DNA from: a virus
Virus record (IMG/VR): IMGVR_UViG_3300009109_000001
Coordinates: 62,001-126,000 of that record
Reading direction: 5' to 3' (one strand)
DNA: 64,000 bases
Shown: positions 56,553-64,000 of the stretch, piece after piece
Layout: every line of letters starts with the position of its first letter
Position numbering within the stretch: position 1 is the first letter of the stretch
The notes under the pieces: model-generated
Database searches by the model: none
Told to the model about the DNA's origin: nothing
Seen by the model: the letters and a program-made list of their open reading frames with translations, nothing else
Program-made: the position numbers and the translations under genes

Positions 56553-57200
56553 ATGGTTACCTTAGAAGTAAATTCTTTGGCAACACTACTCACAAGTCAC
56601 TCAACAATGAAGAAAGATAGAATCATATTAACCGATGTTGATGGTGTCTTGCTAGACTGGGAATTCGCGTTTCATACGTGGATGGAAGAGCACGGACACA
56701 CAGCAGAAGATGGGCATAAACTAGTTTATAGCGTAGCAAAGCGTTTTGGTATAACTGGTACAAATGCTAAAAAATTAACAGAGTTTTTTAATGAGAGTGC
56801 TTCAATAGGTTTCCTCCCCCCATTACGAGATGCTATGTTTTATGTAAAAAAATTACATGAGCAACATGGTTACGCATTTCACGCAATTACATCATTAAGT
56901 TTGAATAGACACGCGATACGTTTAAGAGAACAGAATTTAGCCAAATTGTTTGGTGAAACCGCATTTGAAAAAGTAGTTTGTTTAGATACTGGCGTTGATA
57001 AAGATGACGCATTAGAACCTTATAGGGACTCAGGATGCTGGTGGATAGAAGATAAAATGAAAAATGTAGATACTGGCGAAAAAATGGGGTTGCGTGGTAT
57101 ACTAATGGAACATGGTCATAATATGGATTATCCAGGCCCTGCTTTAGTTGCTAAAAATTGGAAAGATATTTACAACTTTATTACTAACCCTTCATCATAA
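56553..57200 (+). CDS. HAD-superfamily hydrolase
   Basis: 215 aa (or 197 aa from ATG 56607). ILTDVDGVLLDWEFAF carries the nucleophile DxD-type motif I, ITSLSLN motif II, and WWIEDKMKNVDTG motif IV. It is probably a phosphatase of nucleotides or sugar phosphates; cyanophage-type myoviruses carry comparable HAD genes. A CGTAAATA box lies 8 nt before the first ATG. The 3' end overlaps the convergent Fe-S carrier gene by 17 nt. Confidence 0.75.
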   Translation: MVTLEVNSLATLLTSHSTMKKDRIILTDVDGVLLDWEFAFHTWMEEHGHTAEDGHKLVYSVAKRFGITGTNAKKLTEFFNESASIGFLPPLRDAMFYVKKLHEQHGYAFHAITSLSLNRHAIRLREQNLAKLFGETAFEKVVCLDTGVDKDDALEPYRDSGCWWIEDKMKNVDTGEKMGLRGILMEHGHNMDYPGPALVAKNWKDIYNFITNPSS

Positions 57201-57513
57201 AGGATTCACCACACCCACAAGATGCAGTATCTGGGATGGTAACTTTAAATGCTGGCATAAAATCACCAGTATAATCAATTGTTGCACCAGTCATATGTGT
57301 AATTGTAAATTTATCAATGAGGAATTGTTTACTCTCACCTAAATCAAAAGTAATATCACCATCTTCTAACTCGTCAGAATTTTCCCATTTGCCAATTAAG
57401 CCTGAGCACCCGCCGCCATCAAGTGAATAGCGGACGTATGGTACGTCATTTTTAGTAGCAACTGTTAGTAACTGTTTTTTTGCTGTTTCAGTTAGTATTA
57501 TGTTGTGTTCCAT
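57184..57513 (-). CDS. A-type iron-sulfur carrier (IscA/ErpA/HesB-like)
   Basis: 109 aa from ATG 57513 (57525 possible). The three conserved cysteines are C36 in GGGCSG and C99/C101 in ASCGCGESF. The protein carries [2Fe-2S]/[4Fe-4S] clusters to apo-enzymes. Phage genes of this family are common in marine T4-like phages; in this window two radical SAM proteins would be natural clients. It overlaps the glycosyltransferase-like gene by about 26 nt. Confidence 0.9.
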   Translation of the reverse strand: MEHNIILTETAKKQLLTVATKNDVPYVRYSLDGGGCSGLIGKWENSDELEDGDITFDLGESKQFLIDKFTITHMTGATIDYTGDFMPAFKVTIPDTASCGCGESFMMKG

Positions 57514-58411
57514 ATTCTTTCTCAAAAGTTTCTCTTAACCAATCATAATTGTCTGAAGTATTTCTGTATTCCTCTATCCAATTATTACATATTTTAGCAC
57601 ATTTTATGCCGTATGTCACTCCTTCTATACAGTATTTACCATTTTTTTGCTCATATCCTACACTAGACCATTTATCTAATCTTATAGTATAATCATTATG
57701 GTTTTGTTTATTTGTCTCATTAAGAAGTTTATAAGTTAGTCTATTTCCAATTCTAAATCCTGTTTTCCATGAGTCATATGGCGAGGTATTAAAAAAACTT
57801 ATGCTTGCTATGTTATTTTCTTGCCATGAACCCCACATTTTCCAATAATCTTCCTCAATTATAGTTTCATCAAATATTTCATATGTATTATCGATGTCAT
57901 AATTATTAGGCAGTTTGAATTTTTCAAATAAGTTATAATTGTTTGTGCTTTTACAAACTAAAGCCACAGGACTATGATTAAGTATCTCACCATTTACCGG
58001 ATTTAATGAATTCCAATTAATATTATGTTTTCTTTTAACATATTCATAACTAATTTCGTCATTAGTTAATGTGGTTAAGTGTTTAGTCCATTTTTGCGGT
58101 GGTTTAAAGTTAAAATCCTTACATACCATAGAATCTCCTTCAACTATAAAGTAGTATGGAGTTTCTGTTATTTCCCTACACGCATTATACGCATTAAGTA
58201 TTCCTTTAACACCATTTACACGTTTAGCGTTAGGTACACGTTTTTTTAATAATTTATAATGTTTATCAGCATCTTTCTCATTATAACTCATAAACACTAC
58301 GTCTAAATGTGGATTTGGTATAGGTCTTACGTCAGAAAAATCAGAATTGTATTCAATAAATTTATTAACAGTTTCTAAGTCAATATATTGTTTGGTTAAA
58401 TCTAACTTCAT
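57488..58411 (-). CDS. glycosyltransferase-like protein (paralogue of 49437 gene)
   Basis: 307 aa from ATG 58411. DVVFMSYNEKDADKHYKLL, AKRVNGVKGILNAYNACRE and YFIVEGDSMVC match the equivalent blocks of the 49437 gene, with an extra N-terminal 40 residues and a longer C-terminal half. A GT-A-type transferase is likely. On its strand TAAATA-TTAAT-ATG stands in the leaderless register, which favours this start over one 21 nt upstream. Confidence 0.6.
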   Translation of the reverse strand: MKLDLTKQYIDLETVNKFIEYNSDFSDVRPIPNPHLDVVFMSYNEKDADKHYKLLKKRVPNAKRVNGVKGILNAYNACREITETPYYFIVEGDSMVCKDFNFKPPQKWTKHLTTLTNDEISYEYVKRKHNINWNSLNPVNGEILNHSPVALVCKSTNNYNLFEKFKLPNNYDIDNTYEIFDETIIEEDYWKMWGSWQENNIASISFFNTSPYDSWKTGFRIGNRLTYKLLNETNKQNHNDYTIRLDKWSSVGYEQKNGKYCIEGVTYGIKCAKICNNWIEEYRNTSDNYDWLRETFEKEYGTQHNTN

Positions 58412-58416
58412 ATTAA

Positions 58417-58422
58417 TATTTA
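58417..58422 (-). promoter_or_regulatory. late-type TAAATA box, 5 nt before ATG 58411 (minus)
   Basis: Minus-strand TTAAATA, then TTAAT, then ATG. A plus-strand AATAAATA overlaps the same segment and faces the 58451 gene, so the two late units start back to back. Confidence 0.55.
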
Positions 58423-58450
58423 ATAAATACATATAAATGGAAACATTATT

Positions 58451-58885
58451 ATGAGCACACAGATGAAAGATATTCTAACAACGTTAGAGTTACTTACGAA
58501 AGAAAAAATTGATCCTGAAACAATATTAGAAGAGGGTGAAATAGAACAAACTCTTAAGTTAGATGAAGATGGAGAATTGTTGCCTGGCCAGCAATTAGAC
58601 GAAGCATTTACCAAGCAACATTTTGAATTATTTGCTGATATGTTAAAAAGTATTAGTGATAATGATACTCGTGATGACTATGCGAGTCGTTTAGTAGCAA
58701 TGTTTGAGAAGGATAATCCTCGCTTTAATAAAGAAATGTTTCTACAAGCCGCAGGTATTGATACTGCTGATGAAAAAACAGAACTTGTATATGATGAACA
58801 TGGGAGTGTACATCAAATTAGACCATCTGAAGTAGATGCTTTCTTACAAGGTCATCCTGGTCGTGGTTTAGCAGAGTCAGTATAA
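58451..58885 (+). CDS. acidic helical hypothetical protein
   Basis: 144 aa, Glu/Asp/Leu-rich, with two helical regions and no motif. An AATAAATA box about 22 nt upstream suggests late expression. No clear ribosome-binding site. Position gives no functional hint beyond its late type. Confidence 0.5.
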   Translation: MSTQMKDILTTLELLTKEKIDPETILEEGEIEQTLKLDEDGELLPGQQLDEAFTKQHFELFADMLKSISDNDTRDDYASRLVAMFEKDNPRFNKEMFLQAAGIDTADEKTELVYDEHGSVHQIRPSEVDAFLQGHPGRGLAESV

Positions 58886-58915
58886 CTCAATAACATTAAT
58901 TAAGGGAGATGGTTA

Positions 58916-59188
58916 ATGGCTGGACACTTAAAAAATGCCGCGATCGCGGCGAATCGTAAATGTAATTTTTCTTATTACTGCTATCACGCATGGATAGCAT
59001 GTAGAGCAGGTGCTTTATTGGGTTATTTGTCAATAATGTCATTTGTTCACGCATTTTTTCCATTTGTATATGCTGGATTTGGATTAGCAAAATTAATTGT
59101 ACGTAATACTAATAATATCCGTAGATCTATCCCAAATTGGGAAGGCTGGAAAGAGTTAGATAACTGGAACGACGAGAAATACAAATAA
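58916..59188 (+). CDS. small membrane protein (DUF6356-like)
   Basis: 90 aa. CYHAWIACRAGALLGYLSIM and FVHAFFPFVYAGFGLAKL form two hydrophobic helices; the H-x-A and FxHAxxP pattern resembles DUF6356. GGGAGATGG precedes the ATG. Function unknown. Its 3' end abuts the promoter of the deoxyribosyltransferase-like gene. Confidence 0.6.
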   Translation: MAGHLKNAAIAANRKCNFSYYCYHAWIACRAGALLGYLSIMSFVHAFFPFVYAGFGLAKLIVRNTNNIRRSIPNWEGWKELDNWNDEKYK

Positions 59189-59189
59189 C

Positions 59190-59218
59190 TTGACATTTTA
59201 CACGATTTGCTATAGAAT
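59190..59218 (+). promoter_or_regulatory. sigma70-type promoter, leaderless register
   Basis: TTGACA (59190-59195), 17-nt spacer, TAGAAT (59213-59218), then exactly 6 nt and ATG 59225. The predicted +1 is the start codon. Confidence 0.75.
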
Positions 59219-59224
59219 CATAGC

Positions 59225-59689
59225 ATGACTAAAAAATATATTTACCTTGCTGGCCCGATAGCGCAATGCAATTATCAGGAAGCAAACGACTGGCGCAGTT
59301 ATGTTCGTGATAAATTACACACAAACATAATTGGAATTTCCCCACTACGTTGTGAGCCTATGGAAGGAGAAACATACGGCCCAGGTAACGACCCACGTTA
59401 CAATTCCCCCGGAGCAATAGCGGCAAAGAATTGGTATGACACAGAAAAGTGTGATTTAATTCTTGCATATATGCCACGTGAATTAAACCAACGTCGGCCA
59501 TCTTATGGTACAACTATTGAGATTGGTTGGGCAATTGGTTTAAAGAAACCTATTATATTAGTAACAGATGATGAGTACTTAACAGAGCATCCTTTAATTA
59601 GGGCAAATGTTAATTGGGTATTTGAAGATTTTCAAAATGCTGTAGATGTTATACATGGATTATTTGACGATTACGTAGGCAATGGATAG
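59225..59689 (+). CDS. nucleoside 2-deoxyribosyltransferase-like protein
   Basis: 154 aa. KYIYLAGPIAQCN is the N-terminal base-binding loop, CDLILAYMPRELN the catalytic-region strand and TTIEIGWAIGLKKPIILVTD the conserved TxxEIGxA motif. It would exchange or hydrolyse deoxynucleoside bases, relevant to nucleotide salvage or modified bases. Its early-type promoter predicts a leaderless mRNA. Overlaps the next gene by 8 nt. Confidence 0.8.
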   Translation: MTKKYIYLAGPIAQCNYQEANDWRSYVRDKLHTNIIGISPLRCEPMEGETYGPGNDPRYNSPGAIAAKNWYDTEKCDLILAYMPRELNQRRPSYGTTIEIGWAIGLKKPIILVTDDEYLTEHPLIRANVNWVFEDFQNAVDVIHGLFDDYVGNG

Positions 59690-59888
59690 AACTGAAATAC
59701 ATTGTGTAGATAATGGGCAAGTTGCTCCAGCAGATATTTTACATAAAAATGATAAAATGCTGGAAGTTGCTATTGTAGGCACAGATACCCCTATAAAATT
59801 ATTTAAAAAAACTCCCGATGCTAAGGTATATCATGGTAGATATGCTGGTTTAGAGTTTACATCAACAGGCGAACCACCTAAAACGTAG
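59682..59888 (+). CDS. small beta-rich hypothetical protein
   Basis: 68 aa. LEVAIVGTDTPIKLFKK and YHGRYAGLEFTSTGE suggest a small beta barrel. It is coupled to the deoxyribosyltransferase-like gene. No family recognised. Confidence 0.5.
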   Translation: MDRTEIHCVDNGQVAPADILHKNDKMLEVAIVGTDTPIKLFKKTPDAKVYHGRYAGLEFTSTGEPPKT

Positions 59889-59963
59889 GTTTTTCCGAGT
59901 AATATTATTGGTATTTTAACTAAATACTGGTAGATATTACTTTAATGGAGCAACCTACGTTTA

Positions 59964-60737
59964 ATGAACGATTTTTACGATTTCGCTACACTTCTAATTG
60001 ATAAAGAAAAAATTGAAAAAGTAATTCAGCGAAAGGCGTCAATAATTCAAAGAGCATTTGAAGAAAAACATAAAGCGCCTGAAAGAATTATAAGTCTTGA
60101 ATTTCATAGTATATTAGTAGATTTTGCCTTACAAGGTTTAGATGTAAGTTATATTTCTGAGAATAAAAAACTTGTCAAATATGTAAATAATTTGTGTAAG
60201 GAATTTGATGTTAAAATTAAAAATCACAATATGCCATTAGATGCATTTTGTGTTAAGTATCATATGAATAAAGATAAACAAGAACCATATGATGCTGTAT
60301 TAGCATTGGATCAATATTTTACATATGCTAATAGTGAAGATCAACAAAGAACTAATTTACATAATGCGTTGTCTTTATTACATACAGAAGGTATTTTATT
60401 AACATCTTTAATGGATTATAAGAATATTAAATTCAATAATAAAATGTTTACTGAACCATTTTATATTAGTACTGCTGGAGTAGAATATATATTAGTATCT
60501 TATAGAAAATGGGATCAGGAAGATAGAAAGAAGTGGATGCACTATTCTTATGCTATTGATCAAACAAATAAAAAAATGACAGTATTTGAACCACAACAAC
60601 GTCAAGCAATGTTTTTTAAACAACTGGCATATCATACTGCTTCAGCCGGTTGGACTAATTTTACAGTGCATAAAAAATTATTGTATAAACCGATATATAG
60701 TAATAGTGGTCAGTATATTATATCAGTGACACAATAG
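59964..60737 (+). CDS. hypothetical protein, methyltransferase-fold-like
   Basis: 257 aa. A basic N-terminal region is followed by a Rossmann-like part with ERIISLEFHSILVDFALQG and a DAVLALDQYFTYANSED block, then EGILLTSLMDYK, recalling motif IV-VI of class I methyltransferases, but the glycine loop is missing. I recall a similar conserved protein in marine T4-like phages. ACTAAATA lies about 40 nt upstream. Confidence 0.45.
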   Translation: MNDFYDFATLLIDKEKIEKVIQRKASIIQRAFEEKHKAPERIISLEFHSILVDFALQGLDVSYISENKKLVKYVNNLCKEFDVKIKNHNMPLDAFCVKYHMNKDKQEPYDAVLALDQYFTYANSEDQQRTNLHNALSLLHTEGILLTSLMDYKNIKFNNKMFTEPFYISTAGVEYILVSYRKWDQEDRKKWMHYSYAIDQTNKKMTVFEPQQRQAMFFKQLAYHTASAGWTNFTVHKKLLYKPIYSNSGQYIISVTQ

Positions 60738-60745
60738 GAAAAATT

Positions 60746-61636
60746 ATGAGCATAGCAACATTTGAAACATTAATGTCACCAAGTTCTATTAAAATAGAAC
60801 ATATCAATTTTGACGCCAATGATCTAAGTGGTGACTATATAGATGGTGGTACGATAACGAATTTTTCCAGTACTGGTATTAAAGATGAAGCGACCAAGCC
60901 TGCCTTACACCTAGATGATAATGGTTTAAGTGTTGATAATATCACTAGTAATGATATAGAAGTTACTAATATTACAGTTAGTGGTACAATGACTGTAGAA
61001 AATCTCAAATACAAATTTACACAAGAAGAGATAGTAGATGGCATTCATTTAGGTAAACAAGGATTAATTCATATGGGACATGATACTGTGTTATCTCGTA
61101 GTGAATTAGGTCCAGGTATTGCCTTTAGTAATTTAAGGACAGTGGGACATTTAGAAAAGTTGATTGTAATTGGCAATCTAGATGCAGGATATAGTTTCCA
61201 CGTTAATTCATTAACCAATCGTGTTGGTATTAATACTTCTGAACCTGTTGGCGCACTACATATACAAAATGACAGTGGTGCTGAATTAGTAGTCGATGGT
61301 GTAGGTGATAAAAGTTATGTTGGTACTGCTCGAAATACTGATTTAGTATTTGGTACTAATATGCTTGGAAGTGAAAAAGCAGTACATATGACAGTTTGTA
61401 CTGATGGTAATATTGGCATAGGCACTCGCGAACCCACTGCTACATTAGAAGTACGTGGTGATATTAAGTTTGATGGTGTCACAATGTCCTCAGGCTACTC
61501 TAAACCAAAACCAGGCTGGCATGATAGAAGTGAGATTATTTGGAATCAAGAGCCAGCAATTGGCCAACCAATTGGTTGGGTTTGTATAGAATCAGGTGAC
61601 CCTGGCACATGGGCCACATTTGGCACTATCGAATAG
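60746..61636 (+). CDS. tail-fibre-type structural protein
   Basis: 296 aa. It has the repetitive beta pattern of marine phage fibre proteins: NRVGINTSEPVGALHIQND and GNIGIGTREPTATLEVRGDI are two copies of the RVGIGTxxPxxxLxV motif common in fibre shafts. The C-terminus (IGWVCIESGDPGTWATFGTI) is a typical fibre end with GxPGTW. Likely a host-contact fibre or baseplate wedge appendage. AGGAAAA precedes the ATG. Confidence 0.75.
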   Translation: MSIATFETLMSPSSIKIEHINFDANDLSGDYIDGGTITNFSSTGIKDEATKPALHLDDNGLSVDNITSNDIEVTNITVSGTMTVENLKYKFTQEEIVDGIHLGKQGLIHMGHDTVLSRSELGPGIAFSNLRTVGHLEKLIVIGNLDAGYSFHVNSLTNRVGINTSEPVGALHIQNDSGAELVVDGVGDKSYVGTARNTDLVFGTNMLGSEKAVHMTVCTDGNIGIGTREPTATLEVRGDIKFDGVTMSSGYSKPKPGWHDRSEIIWNQEPAIGQPIGWVCIESGDPGTWATFGTIE

Positions 61637-61686
61637 TTACCTCCTAAAATTATTTTTTGATAATTAATACTTGAGGTAATTTAATT

Positions 61687-62760
61687 ATGAAAAAGTATAT
61701 AACTACTTTGGCTGTAGTGGTGTTTTCTATGATATGCTCGCCCAATATCTATGCATATGATACAAATTATTCACTACACGGACACAGTGCAAGTTTTTTG
61801 ATGTTAGATAATAAGTGGATGACACTTAATTATCTTCACCCTAACGCCAACAAAGTCGGTATGAGAAATGCCGCAAAGGCCAATGGCGATACCCACATCT
61901 ATCTTTACACCAGAAATGGTGGTGACAATGGTGGTGGTTACAATCTAGAACAGATAAGTCCCCAACCAGATTGGGAAGCAAGACTAGATGAACTCAACAA
62001 CATGGGACTCAAACCAGTTTTATGGTTGACACCTGATGACAGTCCTTCTATCACAAATCAATCCATGGATGCCCAGAAGGCACACTTTAGTAATATGGTT
62101 GCTAGGTTTGATGACAAAGTTACAGGATATGTTACTTGCCTAGAATGTGATGAATATTGGAGTGCCGCTCAAGTGCAGGCTCTAGTAGCACATTTAAAAT
62201 CAAAAACAAATAAACCTGTTGGTGTGCATTTGACACCAGGTGTTCAACCGGCATACTTTGCTAATGCTGATTATGTATTTTTACAAACCGGCTTTGGTAA
62301 GACAGCAGAACAAGTAAAGGCCATGGTGGCTCATGCAATTGCAGTAACTGGTAAACCAGTTGTTGCGTCCGAGTACTCATTTGAAAGTAGATCAGCGAAC
62401 GCTAGAGCATTAGGTGATGCGGCGTGTGCGGCAGGTGCAATAGGTACAGGTAACGGTAGAAGTATTACACTGTGCGGTGCAGAAGAGCCGCCAAAAAAGA
62501 AAAACAGAGATGCTGAAACAGCAATGGCAGTTGCTGGTGTTGCTTTAATCGCCGTTGGTGCATATTATTTGCATACTAACTATGATTTTGAATTGAAAAT
62601 GGATTTAACAGACAATTATCAACTATATGGCACACAGAAAACATTTAACTTGTTTGAAAAAAATGATAATTCATTAAATTTTAAGATGGAATTATCCCAT
62701 ACTACAGCAGATGATTTTAATGAAAACAAAATCTTTTTTGGTTTCACTGGTACTTTCTAG
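61687..62760 (+). CDS. secreted glycosidase-like protein, tandem copy 1
   Basis: 357 aa. Signal peptide (about 1-23), then a TIM-barrel-like domain with YLYTRNGGDNGGG, LKPVLWLTPDDSPS and YVTCLECDEYW, reminiscent of glycoside-hydrolase-like barrels with acidic residues at strand ends. A hydrophobic helix (about 278-298, AMAVAGVALIAVGAYYL) and a beta-rich end terminating in Phe (GFTGTF) follow. About half-identical by eye to the next gene. TTGAGGT lies 8 nt before the ATG. Role at the envelope or on the virion is open. Confidence 0.6.
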   Translation: MKKYITTLAVVVFSMICSPNIYAYDTNYSLHGHSASFLMLDNKWMTLNYLHPNANKVGMRNAAKANGDTHIYLYTRNGGDNGGGYNLEQISPQPDWEARLDELNNMGLKPVLWLTPDDSPSITNQSMDAQKAHFSNMVARFDDKVTGYVTCLECDEYWSAAQVQALVAHLKSKTNKPVGVHLTPGVQPAYFANADYVFLQTGFGKTAEQVKAMVAHAIAVTGKPVVASEYSFESRSANARALGDAACAAGAIGTGNGRSITLCGAEEPPKKKNRDAETAMAVAGVALIAVGAYYLHTNYDFELKMDLTDNYQLYGTQKTFNLFEKNDNSLNFKMELSHTTADDFNENKIFFGFTGTF

Positions 62761-63844
62761 TATATTACTAGTACCTAGTATCAGTCAAGCATACGATAAA
62801 ATACACTCGTTGCATGGTGTAAGGTCTTCCTTTTTATTAGGTAAGATAGGACCTTTCACTAACGATCAGTCAAAGAAGTTTAATACAACCTTAATGTATT
62901 TGTCTAACACTTGGACAGATGCAGAACGAGCAACCTTTAGACAACGATTAACCAATACTGGTGACACACATATTGATATGTATGTTCGTGCCACCAGAGG
63001 TCATCTGCCTGGTGGCATAGTAAATCCTAATGATGATTTCCGACAAAGACTCATAGAACTAAACCAGTCGGGACTAAAACCTGTATTGTGGATGACACCC
63101 GAATCTGCACATAGAGATTGGAAGGGTGATGCTACACATCATAAAGCGTTTATGGAAAAAATTATTAGACTTTATGATGATCAAGCATCTGCATATGTTG
63201 CTTGTTTAGAATGTGATGAGTACTGGACACCTGAACAAGTAAATGACTATGTTGCTTTTATAAAGTCAAAGACAAATAAACCTGTTGCTGTGCATTTGTC
63301 AGATGGTGTTGGTGGTTATAAAAAAGATACACGATATTACACTAATGCAGACTACATCTACTTACAAATAGGTGGACACACAACAGGCGATTACATATCA
63401 GATACAGAGACAGCAAAAAGAATGTTGACTGAGGCATTGACACTTGGCAAACCAGTAGTAGTTTCTGAGTATTCGTTATTCAGCGAGTCGGCACAAGCAA
63501 AAGCATTAGGTGATTTAATGTGTTCTATGGGTGCCGTAGGCACAGGTAATGGTAGAAGTATTACATATTGTGGGCATGAGGATGCCCCAACAAAGAAAAA
63601 TGATAAGACTATGGCAATATTAGGTATAGGTGTTGCAATTGCCGCAGTATATTTCTATCAACAACAATTTAAAGAAATGCCTTTTAACTTTACCCTTAAT
63701 GGAAATGAAGATTATCAAATATATGGAGCAGAAAAAGTATTTGGAATAACTGATAGTTTAGAATTTGTTATGAACTATGATTATGAAATTGCTGAACAAT
63801 ATGAAGATAATGTAATACAATTCTCTATTAGAGGTAGATGGTAA
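62720..63844 (+). CDS. secreted glycosidase-like protein, tandem copy 2
   Basis: 374 aa from ATG 62720, overlapping copy 1 by 41 nt. Signal peptide (about 2-24), barrel with LKPVLWMTPE and YVACLECDEYW, NADYIYLQIG, a shared GAVGTGNGRSIT block, a membrane helix (MAILGIGVAIAAVYFY) and a beta-rich end finishing in Trp (SIRGRW). The terminal aromatic resembles outer-membrane insertion signals. Paralogue of copy 1, so an in-place duplication is likely. Confidence 0.6.
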   Translation: MKTKSFLVSLVLSSILLVPSISQAYDKIHSLHGVRSSFLLGKIGPFTNDQSKKFNTTLMYLSNTWTDAERATFRQRLTNTGDTHIDMYVRATRGHLPGGIVNPNDDFRQRLIELNQSGLKPVLWMTPESAHRDWKGDATHHKAFMEKIIRLYDDQASAYVACLECDEYWTPEQVNDYVAFIKSKTNKPVAVHLSDGVGGYKKDTRYYTNADYIYLQIGGHTTGDYISDTETAKRMLTEALTLGKPVVVSEYSLFSESAQAKALGDLMCSMGAVGTGNGRSITYCGHEDAPTKKNDKTMAILGIGVAIAAVYFYQQQFKEMPFNFTLNGNEDYQIYGAEKVFGITDSLEFVMNYDYEIAEQYEDNVIQFSIRGRW

Positions 63845-63873
63845 TTGACATATTAAACTAATTATGTTATAGT
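63845..63873 (+). promoter_or_regulatory. sigma70-type promoter, leaderless register
   Basis: TTGACA (63845-63850), 17-nt spacer, TATAGT (63868-63873), 6 nt, ATG 63880. Confidence 0.78.
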
Positions 63874-63879
63874 AACACT

Positions 63880-64000
63880 ATGCAATATGAAATTAAATCC
63901 GGGAAAACTTTGTATATGACTCATGCAAGTTCTCCCGCAGAAGCAGTTCAACATTTTAAGTCATCTATTGGAAATTTGCCTGTTGATTTTGTTAATTGTG
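63880..64000 (+). CDS. hypothetical protein, truncated by window end
   Basis: First 40 codons only, beginning MQYEIKSGKTLYMTHASS, open to the window edge. The upstream early-type promoter in the leaderless register supports this start. It cannot be identified from this fragment. Confidence 0.55.
   Translation, partial: MQYEIKSGKTLYMTHASSPAEAVQHFKSSIGNLPVDFVNC

Noticed and set aside
58937-58950. 14-nt palindrome GCCGCGATCGCGGC containing the cyanobacterial HIP1 word GCGATCGC
   Set aside because: Single occurrence, inside a coding stretch for Ala-Ala-Ile-Ala-Ala; one copy is no evidence for a cyanobacterial link.

Overview
The window reads as part of the genome of a T4-like (myovirus-type) marine bacteriophage. 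It is AT-rich and densely packed, with many 1-50 nt gene overlaps. Recognisable T4-type replication genes are present (UvsW helicase, gp41-type helicase, gp61-type primase, a possible gp62). It also carries T4-type late promoters (TATAAATA), a PAAR tip protein, a pectate-lyase-fold tail spike and cargo genes typical of ocean T4-like phages (Hsp20, NrdJ, A-type Fe-S carrier, bS21). The tmRNA is encoded in the circularly permuted two-piece order best known from Alphaproteobacteria, so an alphaproteobacterial host (SAR11-like) is my best inference, not a proof.

Layout. 0.2-2.0 kb: a compositionally distinct, G+C-richer block (LPD29 protein, AAA+ ATPase) closed by a strong terminator. 2.1-9.7 kb: UvsW and neighbours, two ATP-grasp or glycosyltransferase-like proteins, a miniature DnaE-like polymerase remnant, a sulfotransferase. 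9.8-13 kb: structural protein, primase, replicative helicase. 13-28.8 kb: mostly virion genes; many share a short N-terminus resembling the T4 capsid-targeting peptide; also a transglycosylase, a PD-(D/E)XK nuclease, a radical SAM enzyme and the tail spike. 29-32 kb: B12-dependent ribonucleotide reductase, a Cys-rich metallothionein-like peptide, glutaredoxin and a CDF metal transporter. 32-36 kb: PAAR, baseplate-type protein, thermonuclease-like protein, SET-domain protein. 36-45 kb: a translation and proteostasis zone with an AsxRS-core protein, an odd class II tRNA, bS21, Hsp20, an ExbB/ExbD-like pair, ClpS, bL33 and the two-piece tmRNA. 45-55 kb: envelope and glycan genes, including 2OG oxygenase-like proteins, an SbmA-like transporter, glycosyltransferase-like and ATP-grasp proteins, and a TctA/TctC-like transporter pair. 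55-64 kb: nucleotidyltransferase-cupin, HAD, Fe-S carrier, deoxyribosyltransferase-like protein, tail-fibre-like protein and two tandem secreted glycosidase-like proteins.

The strongest unlisted pattern is promoter geometry. In at least 15 genes the start codon sits where transcription should begin. Four sigma70-type promoters have exactly 6 nt between the -10 box and ATG. Eleven late-type TAAATA boxes have exactly 5 nt before ATG. Both registers put the A of ATG at +1, so this phage may make leaderless mRNAs in both early and late programmes.

How the parts may work together (inference): the phage re-equips host translation (bS21, bL33, tmRNA, tRNA, AsxRS-like protein), couples it to degradation (tmRNA tag plus ClpS feeding Clp proteases), supplies deoxynucleotides with matching thiol and metal handling, and modifies envelope transport and glycans.
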